A stretch of DNA of 64,000 nt from positions 82,687,010-82,751,009 of the forward strand of contig CM055312.2 in NCBI GenBank assembly GCA_029255685.2. The letters run 5' to 3'. The stretch is from Silene conica (Eukaryota; Streptophyta; Magnoliopsida; Caryophyllales; Caryophyllaceae). The translations under genes were made by a program, and so were the position numbers. The notes beneath the pieces were generated by a model. It did no database searches. It worked only from the letters and a program-made list of their open reading frames with translations, and was not told the DNA's origin. The stretch's first letter is position 1. Each line of letters starts with the position of its first letter. Below, in pieces: positions 45,671 to 56,650 of the stretch.

Positions 45671-46684
45671 TCAGCTAATGGGCCGTGCTTTTACGTTGGA
45701 CTTTAGGTTAGAATATTGAGATAGCTTGATCTTTCTTATAAAAGGAGGTCGACTATCACTCATCACTTACTATCATCTACCACTATTCACTATTCATTAC
45801 TCTATCATTCTACTGTTTTACTTTTACACAACTTTTGAGATCTAGCTTGATTGCTTCTCTCGGATTCCGGTTCAATCTGTAATCTTTCTTCCCTCTTTAA
45901 TTTAATTACTTTTGTTTTATTTCTCGTTTCTCTTATTTTTTTAGTACTTATAATTAGTTTATATCATGTCTTCTTATGCTTCTATTTTAATGGTTAGTAT
46001 AGTTCCTGAGGCCATGTGTAGCTAATTCTTTTATATGTTGAGATGAGAGAAACCATGGTAGTAAAGTAATAGGATTAACATGTTTAGTTAGTATTGCGAT
46101 AAGGGTTGTTTGACGGCAATATAATTGTGAATTGGTTGAATGAATGCATGCAGGAGACCGGTTTATTTAGTTAAACCTGACCTAGATCGAGAGATTGGAA
46201 AGGTAGACTTGCTTATAGAACAATAGAATAAACCTAATAAAGTGAAAGTTATTTAGGGGCTTCTAGGGTGATTTGAGACCGAAAGGAGATAATCGCTACC
46301 AACCTTACCGTAAGACTAACTGGCCTGTTTTAATCTGATAACGTAATACAGTGGTGAGCCGAAATCCTGACATACTCCTTTATCCTTTTTTAGACTTATA
46401 TTTTTCTCTCTTCTTATTTCTCTCTTTTAATCTCTTAGTAGTTTAGAAAAAGCCAATTTAAAACCCTCAATTTGTGACCGAACGAACTAGTTTTGCATAT
46501 AGATATTTCCTCCATGTGGAGATCGACCTATTTCACTAGCTTCTAGTTATTAGACTTACGTTATTATTTTTGGTGCATAACGACATGCATCAAATATATT
46601 TCCACTTATATTTGAAATTGAATGTTTACTCGTGAATAGTGTATAAAATGGAATATGGTAAAGTGGAGTTAGAGGCAGGAAGTA

Positions 46685-47028
46685 CCATTTTTGTTGAAAC
46701 ATTAGGAACGGATTTTGAAATTATTTCTTATTAAATCTTATTACTTTTGTAAAACAAGTTACTATAAGGTGTGAAATTAAGTGGACCATTATAGTTATAT
46801 TTGCCTAAATCTCGCAAAAGCAACCTCACCTGAAATTGACCGAATTACATTACCCGAACGTGATCCAAAATTAGAATTGACCCAGCCCATCCCGAATATC
46901 ATCCCAAGTTTCTTGACTCATAACTAACCTGACTCGAAATTACCCAATTCGAAACCAGCCGACCTGAAAATGACCGACCAAATATAACTTTAGTTGAATT
47001 GAAATTACATCAACTCGACTGAGTTTAA
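46685..47028. repeat. Repeat remnant rich in GACCCGAA/CCCGAC words
   Basis: Between 46800 and 47060 words such as ACCTGAAATTGACCGA, ACCCGAACGTGA and CTGACTCGAAATTACCC repeat loosely. It appears to truncate the Copia gag that starts at 47029. Class unknown. Confidence 0.4.
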
Positions 47029-47893
47029 CTAACTCGACCGAGTTGACCAAACTCGACCGACTTGAGTCACAAACTTACAGAAAAAGCAACTTTCCTGCTT
47101 CTTAATATCCTTCTTTACGCCAGATGTAGATGGCTTATCAGAAGGGCCAGACTTCATGCCCTTTCTGTTTCCAAAATTACCTTTTGATTTCCCGCTTACA
47201 TGATGCACATGGTGTGCCTGGGATAAGCCAGTATTCTTACTTGAGGCATCAACCTCATCTTTCTGTTTGATCCTTGCTGCTTCTTGAACCAGTTTATTGG
47301 TCAATTCATTAACACTCCAAATTTCTTTAACAGTATTGTAATGGAGATGAAAGGCATCAAACTTGTCAGGCAAAGAGTTGATGATAAACTGGGCAAGGAA
47401 CGGGTCCTCAACTTTCATGCCCAGTTTTCCCAACTTAGCTGCCAGATTCGACATGTATAACACATGCTGCTGCATTGTGGTTAAACCCTCATTATACTTA
47501 GCAGTGGTAAGTTCAGACATAAGCCTTCCAGCTACCGCTTTATCGGTGGTCTGAAAGCGTTCCTTAATGATTTATTTCCATGTACTTATTGGCTGTGGCA
47601 CAGCCTGTCTCCGAAATGGAAGACGTAATGTTTGGCACAATGGTAAGGCGCAAAAATTTTAAGCAAATACTATCATATTTCTTCCACCAGTTATATTCTT
47701 CAAGTACTTCTTTACTCACATCAAAGGTTGGTTCAGCTGGAGCTGACCCAGTAAGCACTTGATCAAGTTCAAGAATCCATAAATAGAACTCGAGAATGCT
47801 CTTTCCATTCCGAGTAATTAGTACCATCAAGTTGTGGAACTGCTTGGACACATTTATTGAGAGAGCTTTGCAACGGTACTGCATTATGAACAA
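47029..47893 (-). pseudogene. Copia gag (UBN2 type), frameshifted and truncated
   Basis: On the minus strand the N-terminal part (47893-47564) reads through SILEFYLWILELDQVLTGS and YNWWKKYDSICLKFLRLTIV. After a stop and frame change, 47520-47029 carries GLTTMQQHVLYMSNLAAKLG, DPFLAQFIINSLPDKFDAFH and an Arg/Lys/Ser-rich linker leading to the start of a zinc knuckle (CFFC). The knuckle is cut off, and no protease, integrase or RT follows. The upstream LTR and primer site are at 48961-49394. Confidence 0.82.
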
Positions 47894-48499
47894 TGCTCAA
47901 AACATTAGGCTTTGAGTTTAACACACAATATCAATTATGACTAAGACATGAAACTTAAATGAGTAACTCATAAGCATTCATCAAGCAACCATAGTATATG
48001 TGGATAACCTACACATGCTTAATTACATAATCTGGTATACTCTTCTTAATGAGCGTCTCACTTTAATGTCAGGTTACCTGTGGGTAAAACCTTAATACAA
48101 GTTACTTTGCTATTAATGGGTGTTTTATTTTAATGTCAGGTTACCTATGGGTAAAACCTTAATATAAGTAACCCTATTAAATGCTTAGTCGGATATTCAC
48201 TACATAATTTGAGTCCACTGTGGTGATCCTCAACCTAATGCGAATATCCAATGTGATTCCATTATGAGATTTAATCGCGTACTAGATGAAATCATTGTGG
48301 TGAATTTAAACTTGCCATAATGCGAAGGTCTCTTTCAATCGATACCAATACCATATATATATACATAAAGAGTATTTGCTTACAACAATAATATGATAAT
48401 TTATATTTATTTTAAGTATAATAACATTAATATCATATGATCATACATAAACAAGCAGGAGATACAATAAATTATAATGCGAGAATGAAAATATTCATG

Positions 48500-48715
48500 C
48501 GGGAGATCTTCGATCGAGTGAAACATTAGCTCGATCGAGAACAAGAAACCTCGATCGAATGAAACTTTAGTTCGATCGAAAACAAGAAACATTGATCGAG
48601 TGAAACTTTAGCTCGATCGAGAACAAGAAACCTCAATCGAGTGAAACATTAGCTCGATCAAAAAAAATACACCTCGATCGAGTGAGACATGATACTCGAT
48701 CGAGTACTCTTCAAG
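48500..48715 (-). repeat. Tandem CTCGATCGAG(A/T) array in the Copia leader
   Basis: The words CTCGATCGAGAACAAGAAAC and CTCGATCGAGTGAAACATTAG alternate about every 20-40 bases, some with single-base changes (CTCAATCGAG, TTCGATCGAA). The same palindrome occurs in the solo LTR at 45470-45670. Confidence 0.85.
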
Positions 48716-48960
48716 CGACAGACGAAACACAACCAACCAAAACATCATACGAATTGAAATAATTAAATAAGGATGAAGAGACAATCATAATCAAACATAT
48801 AAATCGAAATAATTCGAATAGAGCAGCGGAAAACAGTCGTAATCAAAGGTATATATAATCAACCATGGATGAAAATAATAACTTCATAATTAGAACTTTA
48901 ATTTCATTCAAAAGACATAATTAAAACATTAATCAGAACTATAACTACAATCATAATCCT

Positions 48961-48972
48961 GCTCTGATACCA
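48961..48972 (-). other. Primer-binding site of the truncated Copia element
   Basis: GCTCTGATACCA on the plus strand, i.e. TGGTATCAGAGC on the minus strand, two bases from the LTR edge at 48975. Confidence 0.9.
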
Positions 48973-48974
48973 CA

Positions 48975-49394
48975 TGTAAACTAAAATTAGAGGATCTTGA
49001 TTGCAGGGATAATTACTGATAGATACATACATGAAGCATCCATTAGGTTTGGTGAGGAGATTCCTTGAGAGCAATTAGAAGATGCAACCCTAATGCTTTG
49101 CCTTCTCCTGCCTTCCTTATTCTCTAATTCTCAATTTCTTTTCTATGTTTTTTCTCTTGATGAAAATATTAGGTTAAAACTACAAACAGGTGTAGCTTTA
49201 TATATAGGTGGTAGGAGGGGTTTAAATAGATAAGTGTGCCTAATATGTTAATGGCATGTAAACGTTAACCCTAATCCACGTATTCTATTACTCCTATTAA
49301 AAATCCGAAATATTATATTTAACCGTTTCTAATTAAGGCGACCGACATTAGTAATTAGGTCCACATATTAGAGAATTAAATAATAATTCTTACA
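48975..49394 (-). repeat. LTR of the truncated Copia element
   Basis: 420 bp, starting TGTAAACTAAAATTAG and ending AATTCTTACA (TGTAA...TTACA). Its position beside the primer site makes it the 5' LTR on the minus strand. Confidence 0.78.
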
Positions 49395-49533
49395 TTTGAT
49401 CCACCTCAAATGGCGGTCTAAGGTTATTGTATGCACTGGGTGTTAGTTAAAGTCCACAAGACACTAAACATCTAAACACCAAATCTCCGTTGTCAAACAT
49501 CGTTTCTTCTTCTTTTGAATCATGTGGGGGATT

Positions 49534-50120
49534 GTTGGAATAATTGCTTCAAAAGAATCATTTATGTTTATGTGTATCCCACATCGCTCCTTCTCGAGAC
49601 TGATTGTGCAAGTCTACATGCGTCTTGTAAATGTCACACAATTTCATTTTTAAGACTGATTGTGCAAACTTTAAACAATCTCCTTACTGTTTCAAGGCTG
49701 ATTGTGCAAAGTTCTTGGTCAGTCTTCTTCCCCTTACGAGACTGATTGGCGCGAGTTTCGTTCCCTCATAAATGTTATACTACGAATCTATGATTTTACA
49801 ATACTATATATACCCCCCCTTCACAATCACAAAATTACTCACTCAATTTGCTCATACAATATCTTCCTCTCTTATTTGTTCTCTACTAAATTGTTATCCC
49901 TTTGGCAACGAACTTGGTTGTGTTCAACCGTTTCTCTGTCTACACTAGAGAAACAGTGGTTGTCTAATCCTAGGAGTTGAGTGCTACTGAGGCCGTGTGT
50001 AGTAGACGGGGCTAAAACAACTTTAGGACAGTGATGCTTGTCATGCCACAACCTTCCATTTCAGATAAGATCTTACTTTTTATTGTTTAAAGTTTATGCG
50101 CTAATATCTACTACCGTTAT
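49534..50120 (+). mobile_element. Copia 3' end: purine tract and partial LTR
   Basis: GTGGGGGAT at 49525-49533 is a polypurine tract directly before TGTTGGAATAATTGC, a common Copia LTR start. The LTR carries three repeats of GACTGATTGTGCAA (about 49600-49710) and a TATA-like ACTATATATACC (about 49802). The right end is not certain; TAACA near 50120 is one option. No coding region precedes it. Confidence 0.45.
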
Positions 50121-50637
50121 AACAGTATTAACATAGCATTTCACAATCAAAATCATCTTGGACAAGCTACAACTTTAATCCTCTTGTGTAATCCTAGATT
50201 AGAACTTAGGCAGGTACATGTACCTTTTTACACCAATAATCCTGGAAAAGATGAACATGAGAGTGTTAAGTATTCAGCTAGGCCATATATATATATATAT
50301 GCAACACAGATTATGACTTACAACAGCTAACAAGAACAACCTATCTTTCAGCATTATGACTTATTGACTTTACTACTGACTAGCCAATGCAAGCCACAAA
50401 CGAAAGCTTTGGCAAGGCTAAATTAATGATTCCACATACATTGACCTATCAACTATGCCAATCCACTTCAGGTTTATTTGTCAAGTCTAAGCCAATTGTA
50501 GCTGCAACTCTTTGCTAATGTGTACTCCCTAACACTAATCACCCAAGCAAGTATCATTCACAAAACCATCTTTGATATCACAAATAATCTTCTTCCACTG
50601 TCAACACTAATCACCCAAAACTAATTCCGTTAGGTTT
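50121..50637. other. Spacer, nothing recognised
   Basis: Unassigned sequence between two LTR elements, with a short (AT)n run near 50287-50300. The end of the preceding LTR may lie within it. Confidence 0.35.
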
Positions 50638-51202
50638 TGTTGGGGAAGCGTCCTTTAAACCCGATGAGGGAATAATTTCACTCAACAACGAAACTAGGAA
50701 ATAACACGTACAACAAACGTAAGTAACCAAAATAAAATAACACCACAATTTATCACGTGAAAACCTTTCTTAACTAAGGGAAAAACCACGGCTCGCTTGA
50801 CAAATTAATTCACTTAATAAGATATTACAAAGTTCGGAAAGTACAATTACACACAATAGTAATTGTCACTTTTCTCTCAAACTTTGTCTCTCTCTTATTA
50901 TATCTAATGGATGTTGAACACTCTATTTTCTCTCCTTAAGAACAATAAGTATTCTCACCAAATTATATTAATTTGTTTTTCTCTTTTTTGTGTGTATATC
51001 CTAAGCTATCACCACCAAGCTATTTATACTACACTAATATCAAAACCTCCAACAAGTTATTGATTGTTCCATACCAATTAAAACAATCTCATAACTTATG
51101 GTGCATTGTATGTTTCATCTTGTAAACTTAATTCATCTACATATTTACAATTGAAACATACACACTTTATTTCAACATTTAGTATTAGAAGTTGTTGGGA
51201 GA

Positions 51203-51718
51203 TTAATCCAACAAATTCCTCCCTCGACCAAAAGCTCCAAACACCTCAACTATCTCGGAAAAGCGGACTTTCTTCTTTACGTCGGCCTTCTTTTTCACGC
51301 TATGTCCATCCACATAGTAAATATTGGTTTTCGTTTTCACCCCTCGCATTACCAAGCTTCTCCCACGATATACTTTACACCACTTACCACTACCAACATA
51401 TCGGTTTCCTTGATTTGTCAACACGCCCAAAGAAATAATGTTGCAACACGCTTTAGGGACATACCTCACATTTTTAAAAGTTCTTATAGTGTCATCATGG
51501 AGTTTCATTCTCACACTCCCAACACCCTCAACTTTTAATTTGAGACCGTTACCAACTTTAACATGCCCAAAGTCTCCACTACTTTGCAAAGTATCAAATG
51601 CTCCTTGGTCTTTACACACATGCACAGAGGCACCCGAATCTATCACCCATTTTTCTTGACACCCCACCTCATCTTGAGTAGTCAAGAATATATCTTCATC
51701 ACTACTATTACCACACAC
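51203..51718 (-). CDS. Copia retropepsin-type aspartic protease (end of a gag-pro ORF)
   Basis: The 171-codon frame holds the protease active site in KWVIDSGASVHVCKD (DSGAS), followed by GVGSVRMKLHDDTIRTFKNV and VPKACCNIISLGVL, the usual Copia protease body. It would release gag from a polyprotein. The frame ends a few bases inside the left LTR at 51203. It probably joins upstream gag by frameshift or is a decayed continuous ORF. No integrase follows, which is abnormal for Copia. Confidence 0.85.
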   Translation of the reverse strand: MCGNSSDEDIFLTTQDEVGCQEKWVIDSGASVHVCKDQGAFDTLQSSGDFGHVKVGNGLKLKVEGVGSVRMKLHDDTIRTFKNVRYVPKACCNIISLGVLTNQGNRYVGSGKWCKVYRGRSLVMRGVKTKTNIYYVDGHSVKKKADVKKKVRFSEIVEVFGAFGRGRNLLD

Positions 51719-51779
51719 AACATTTGAAGAATCACCTATATCACCAATCTTAGCTTTGCCCAGTTTTTCTCTAAAGATT

Positions 51780-52550
51780 TCACACTTTTAAGCCTTCCTC
51801 CATCATTGGACAATTTCGTTGAATATGGCCCTTCTGATGACAATAATAACACTCCACATTATTCATGTCCCTCGCGCGCGGCTTTGATCGACTTCTTTGG
51901 CCATCTCCATATCTTTGTGATTTTCTCCCTCTTTCAGAACCATCTGCCACTAGTGCTCTATCACTTGATGATGCATCTCCATCCATTTTTGCCATCATCC
52001 TCTCATTTTCTCTCACCACCGTAATTTCTTTGTCTAAAGAGATCTTCTCTCTACCCATGAGCATCCTCATCACAATGGGTTAAAAATTCTTCGGCAATGA
52101 AGTCAATAATAAGAGAGCTTGTTCTTGATCCGTTATCTTCTCATCGGCATTCAAGAGTTGACACACTAGTTGGTTGAATTTATTTATGTGGTCTTGCAAA
52201 TTAGTATCACCCTCCTCCATCTTGAGTTGATACAACTCTCACCGCAAACATAGTCGGTTGGTGAGCGACTTTGACGCATACTACCTGTAACTTTTCTAAC
52301 AAGGCCCTCGGCTCCTTTTCGCCCAAAAGATTATACTTAATCTCCGGAGCTACCGCCAACCTTATCATACTCACGGCTTTCTTTTTCTTTGACTCTCAAT
52401 TAGACTCACTCATCTCTAATGGCTTAGCCAACTCCAAAGCCTCATTAAGACTTGACTGAACTAGCAAGTCCTCAATCGTGCTTTTCCACACCATAAAATT
52501 CATCTTCCCATCAAACAATGGAACATGAAATTTCTACGCCATCTTACTTA
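51780..52550 (-). pseudogene. Copia gag with CCHC zinc knuckle, interrupted by stops
   Basis: From about 52550 the minus strand reads KFHVPLFDGKMNFMVWKSTI and SMIRLAVAPEIKYNLLGEKE, a UBN2/DUF4219-type gag start, with in-frame stops near 52535 and 52400 and a frame change near 52240. The last part (52073-51780) is open and ends with CYYCHQKGHIQRNC, a CX2CX4HX4C zinc knuckle. Gag forms the virus-like particle that packages element RNA. Mutations show this copy no longer makes full-length gag. Confidence 0.82.
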
Positions 52551-52613
52551 CGATAAATAAGTTCCTCCCTAAATCGGAATCTCCCACACCTCCCAGTCTA
52601 CAGAACCTTCGGC

Positions 52614-52625
52614 TCTGATACCACT
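52614..52625 (-). other. Primer-binding site of the gag-protease element
   Basis: GCTCTGATACCA on the plus strand adjoins the right LTR; the minus strand reads TGGTATCAGAGC. Confidence 0.9.
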
Positions 52626-53207
52626 TTTTGGGAAGCGTCCTGTAAACCCGGCGAGGGAATAATTTCACTCAACAACGAAACTAGGAAAGAACACGTACAT
52701 CAAACGTAAGTAACAAAAATAAAATGACACCACAATTTATCACGTGGAAAGTGGAAACCGTTGTTAACTAAAGAAAAACCACGGCTCTCTTGACAAATTA
52801 ATTCACTTAATAAAATATTACAAAGTTTGGAAAGTACAATTACACATACTAGTATTTGTCACTTTTCTCTCAAACTTTGTCTCTCTCTTATTATATTTAA
52901 AGGATGTTGAACACTCTATTTTCTCTCCTTAAGAACAATAAGTATTCTCACCAAATTATATTAATTTGCTTTTCTCTTTTTTGTGTGTATATCCTAAGCT
53001 ATCACCACCAATCTATTTATATTACACTAATCTCAAAACCTCCAACAAGTTATTGATTGTTCCATGCCAATTAAAACAATCTCATAACTTATGGTGCATT
53101 GTATGTTTCATCTTGTAAAACGTAATTCATCTACATATTTACAATTGAAACATACACACTTTATTTCAACATTTAGTATTAGGAGGTTTTGGGAGATTAA
53201 TCCAACA

Positions 53208-53845
53208 GGTTTACTATTTGCTCGGATTGTCAGGGAGCCATCAATGCGGTCTCTCAGAAGGATTGTCTTGTTAATGCTTTTGGTAACTCCATCAATACAA
53301 ATAAAGTATCATCATACACAAATTCTCATTGAAGACGGACACTATCCGTCACAATCTGAAGATAGATAGTGCTCTCTCACAGAATGCAAGTGGCACGACC
53401 CATGAAATAATCAATTTACACCCACTTGTCATGTTGTGAGAGCATTACTATCCGTCTTCACCTTGTGACAGATAGTATCCGTCACAAGCAAGACTCTTTA
53501 ATCATCATATTGGATTGGAGAGAACTATTAAGGGACCCACAACATTTGAAGATCCCTTTTCAGACCAATAAGTCTTCCTTAAGACGGATATATCCGTCTT
53601 AATAAGCTAAGACGGGTCAAGTAATACCAATTTGTATAAATAAGACAAAAATGAAAAAGTTTAGAGAAAAACAAGATATTCGTCTTATCAATATAAATAG
53701 GTCATTATAGTATCCGTCTTGCACTAATAACATTGCACATTTTCTTGTTAATTTTATACTAGGGACAAGACAACCATGCTCATCATCCAAATTTTAATTG
53801 GACCTATGCTCCCTCTTTAATTTTTTCGAAAATCTATATTATTTA
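53208..53845. repeat. Spacer with GACGGATA/TATCCGTC MITE fragments
   Basis: ATTCTCATTGAAGACGG at 53321, CTATCCGTCTTCACCTTG at 53449 and TAAGACGGATATATCCGTC at 53579 are inverted and direct copies of a motif scattered through the window (also near 29730, 32890, 33765, 55045, 61255 and 61690). These are remnants of an abundant MITE family. No gene. Confidence 0.5.
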
Positions 53846-54541
53846 GGGGGCGTTTGGTTAGAAAAAGGGAAAGGGAAAGGTATAAGAACAGGTAAAGGAA
53901 AGAGATTACCTAAAACTTAATCGTTTGTTTGGTTACTCCAAGAAAGAGAACTAATGGTCCACTCACATTCACTGCTACCACTAACACACACCACCACAAA
54001 TAACCACTTATCTACTGGCGGCAGTGATGGTGACGGAGATGGCATGGCGGTGGTAGAGGTGGAGGTGTCATGGCGGTGATGGGGTGTCATGACGGTAGTG
54101 GTAGTGGTGGCGGCGGCGATGATCGCGGCGGTGATGGTGGTGGGGGTGTCAACGGTGGTAGCGATGGTGGTGGTAGAGATGTCATATCTGGCGGTGGCGG
54201 TGGTCACAACGGTGGTGGTGGTGGGATGTCATGGCAGTGATGGTGGTGGGGGGTGTCACAACGGTGATGGTGGTGGGGACAGTGGTGGGGTGACGACGGC
54301 TGTGGGGGTGGCGTTATGGTGGTGGCTATTGTGATGGTAGTTGTAAGTGTGGTGGTAGGTGAAGAAAGTAGTCGGGGGGTAACAAGGGTAATGAAATCTC
54401 ATATCCTATGGGGTGGAGGGTAAGGAATTAGATAGATTAAGGGGTACGGGAGGGAGTTTCCTTTGTTTACAAACACCAACAAAGGCAATGAGTGACTTTG
54501 TTTCTCTTTCCATTTCTTATAAATCCCAAACAAACGCCCCC
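53846..54541. mobile_element. PIF/Harbinger-type MITE
   Basis: GGGGGCGTTTGGTTAG at the left and CAAACAAACGCCCCC at the right are inverted repeats flanked by TTA (53843-53845 and 54542-54544), the PIF/Harbinger duplication. The interior holds a long GGTGGTGGC/GATGGTGG low-complexity tract (about 54040-54340), which gives spurious Val/Gly- and Thr/Ala-rich open frames. Confidence 0.85.
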
Positions 54542-55157
54542 TTAGACTCTTTAAATTGTAATTCGAATTCGTCAACTCGATGACTTGTATCGAACTCCAC
54601 CATAACTTTGTACTTAGACGTAACCCTTTGTTTAATATAATATATAACGCAAAAAAAATCACTTTTGAATTTATCCCGTCTAGTTTTTTGTATGAGGGAT
54701 TTTAAAACGGGGATGCGTCTAATCAGGTGTAATAGTTGGGTTAGTTTTATCCTATATCAATAGTTACATAATTAGCCGCATATGAGTCACTGTTACAGTT
54801 TTAACTCTTTCTTTATGCATGATCACTTGAATCATCCAGATCTCCATTTATATGTTATGTTAGTCTTGTTTACTTGTAATTTCAACTCTGGTACTCCAAT
54901 TTATCAACCATATTCTCTTGGAAAACAAATCCGTTTAGTGTTTGCTAAATTTCAACCGTGTACTTTTTATATCCTTGGATAATGTGCATTCTAATCTTTG
55001 GACATCTAGTCCTTGGAGATTGTAAACAGTTTGGATTTATCTCCGTCACAAACTAACGACGGATATTGTCGTCACAAATGAGAATTTGTGTATTTTTAAA
55101 TAAGCCTCTCCTGTGATGGATCCGTCACAGGTTGTGTGTGTCAAGTATATCCACTTG
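54542..55157. other. Spacer with MITE fragment
   Basis: No gene. A CTCCGTCACAAACTAACGACGGATA / CACAAATGAGAATTTGTG fragment at about 55040-55090 belongs to the scattered family noted at 53208-53845. Confidence 0.45.
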
Positions 55158-55482
55158 TGTTAACATTACTCTTATTACTGAGTTGCTTCTGGGTATCCTC
55201 GTCAGCTCTGACAAGGCATGACAGTCTGTTATTAACAGACTGACAGACTGGCACAAGGTTGTTGAGAATTTTGTTACAGGTTGTTAGAAAGTTGTTACAG
55301 ATATTTTGCAACAATTGTAGATATTTTCTGTTTACTTGCATATATATACATACTTGTACATGATCCTAATTAAGCTTTTGATCAATAAAATTCAGAGTAT
55401 TATTTACCTTTGTTGTTCAGAGTTCAATTGATCAATTGTTTACATTTTACACAAAATCAATCACACAAACACAAATTCAACA
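55158..55482 (+). repeat. 5' LTR of the Copia element
   Basis: 325 bp, TGTTAACATTACTC to AAATTCAACA, followed directly by TGGTATCATCG, a variant of the usual primer site that keeps only its first eight bases. Confidence 0.9.
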
Positions 55483-55635
55483 TGGTATCATCGTCATTTC
55501 GATCCTGAATATGATGATTTAATCATCTGAATTGTGTTTTTTTTTTCACAACAAATCTTCTGCAATTGTTGTTTTCAATCACAATCACATCGTTCTTCCG
55601 CTGGAATCTTTATAATCTGATTCATATCTTCAACA

Positions 55636-56650
55636 ATGGCGACGAACTCTTCAGCATCGACACCTCCAGCTTCTTCTGTATATAAAGATCCATTGCATCT
55701 TACTTCTAGTGATCAGAATCTACTTCAGCTACTTCCTCAGGTGTTTTCTGGTAAAGGCTTCTTGCATTGGTCCAGAAACATGCGTATCGCACTTGTTTCC
55801 AGGAATAAGCTTGAATTCATCAATGGCGTTTGTGCTCAGCCTTCTTCAACAGATGCACGTTATCATGATTGGATTAGAACTGATTACACAGTGATGAGGT
55901 GGATCCAATTCTCACTAGCTGAAGACATAACCAAAAGTTTCTCTTATGTCACATTCAGCAAATAGTTTTGGGAGCAGTTGAATGAGTGTTTCAATCAGTC
56001 TAATGCTCCTTTTCTATATCAACTTCGCCAGGCTGTTAGTCAAATCAAGCAGGCTGATCTTTCTGTTGCTGAATATATACTATGCAAAATTACGCTCTGG
56101 TTGGGAGGACATTAGATCTCATCTTTTACCAGAGTGTGACTGTGGTGCAGTTGCTGCATGTACTTGCAATTTACTCAGGAAAATTGTGACCAGGGAAAGT
56201 ACTCATCATATCCTTGATACTTATGGGATTGCATAAGAAATATGATTCCATTCGCAATCAGATCCTTGTTCTTGATCCTCTGCCCAATATCAATCAAGTT
56301 TATGCCAAAATACATCAGGCAGAAGTTCAACTTACCATTACTACTGCTTCTGATGCACTGGCAAACATTGATAGCATTGCTCTTGCTGCTACTCAGACAT
56401 TTGCAGAGAATGTTTGGAGGCATGACAACAAGAAGGTTAGGTTGATAAACCATCTGATCAAGTTGAAGTTTCAGAGAAACCTCAATATTTTTGCACTCGT
56501 TGTAAGAAAAGTGGGCATACTCTTGAATTCTGCTGGGTTCACAAGAGAGAACAAGCCAAGGCAGCTGCATCTCAGCAGAATGTCAATACAGTAGCAGCAC
56601 CTACTCCTACTGCTGCTAATGGCAAGAGGTTTGCAGGGAATGTTGAAGAA
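55636..56650 (+). pseudogene. Copia gag with zinc knuckle
   Basis: It starts MATNSSASTPPASSVYKDPL and holds the gag core LLQLLPQVFSGKGFLHWSRN and DARYHDWIRTDYTVMRWIQF. A stop at 55963 and frame changes between 56000 and 56450 break it. The zinc knuckle CTRCKKSGHTLEFC (CX2CX4HX4C) lies near 56491-56532. The reading frame then leads into the pol region at 56651. Confidence 0.85.

Larger units (their letters stand above)
35499..46592. mobile_element. Solo LTR (1.58 kb) interrupted by a CACTA element
   Basis: It begins TGATGTGTGCATATTATATA and ends GACATGCATCA (TGATG...CATCA), with the 5-bp duplication AATAT immediately outside (35494-35498 and 46593-46597). Removing the CACTA insert and one CTT copy leaves 1,575 bp with no primer-binding site or coding sequence, so it is a solo LTR left by recombination. 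The right part (45470-45670) carries tandem CTCGATCGAGTA words, and 45735-45745 (CTTATAAAAGG) is a likely TATA box. Confidence 0.88.
35336..46684. mobile_element. Outermost host MITE of a four-level transposon nest
   Basis: The outer margins are TACTTCCTCC at the left (about 35336) and GGAAGTA at the right (about 46684). Between them, minus the insert, the sequence matches the MITE at 28068-28326: CAACGCTTATTTTACATGG, GTATTTTTAAAAATTATAAA, TTTGTAAAGATGAATTAAAA, then beyond the insert TGAATAGTGTATAAAATGG. The family is interrupted at one point by the solo LTR. Confidence 0.65.
47029..49394 (-). mobile_element. 5' half of a Copia LTR retrotransposon
   Basis: In element order: LTR (49394-48975), primer site (48972-48961), a leader of about 1.1 kb with an internal palindrome array, and a gag pseudogene ending at 47029. 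Everything downstream is lost. No duplication can be checked because the left side is truncated. Confidence 0.82.
50638..53207 (-). mobile_element. Compact gag-protease Copia retrotransposon
   Basis: Two LTRs (50638-51213 and 52626-53207; TGTTGGGG...CCAACA) enclose 1.4 kb. The 5-bp duplication GGTTT flanks both ends (50633-50637 and 53208-53212). The primer-site complement GCTCTGATACCA lies at 52614-52625, immediately before the right LTR, so the element is on the minus strand. It encodes gag (52550-51780) and protease (51718-51203) only; integrase, RT and RNase H are absent. The protease frame runs directly into the 3' LTR. Such gag-only or gag-protease derivatives depend on a full-length relative. 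Confidence 0.92.

Noticed and set aside
54041..54340. Val/Gly-rich and Thr/Ala-rich open frames
   Set aside because: They are readings of a GGTGGTGGC low-complexity tract inside a MITE; no initiation context or family likeness.
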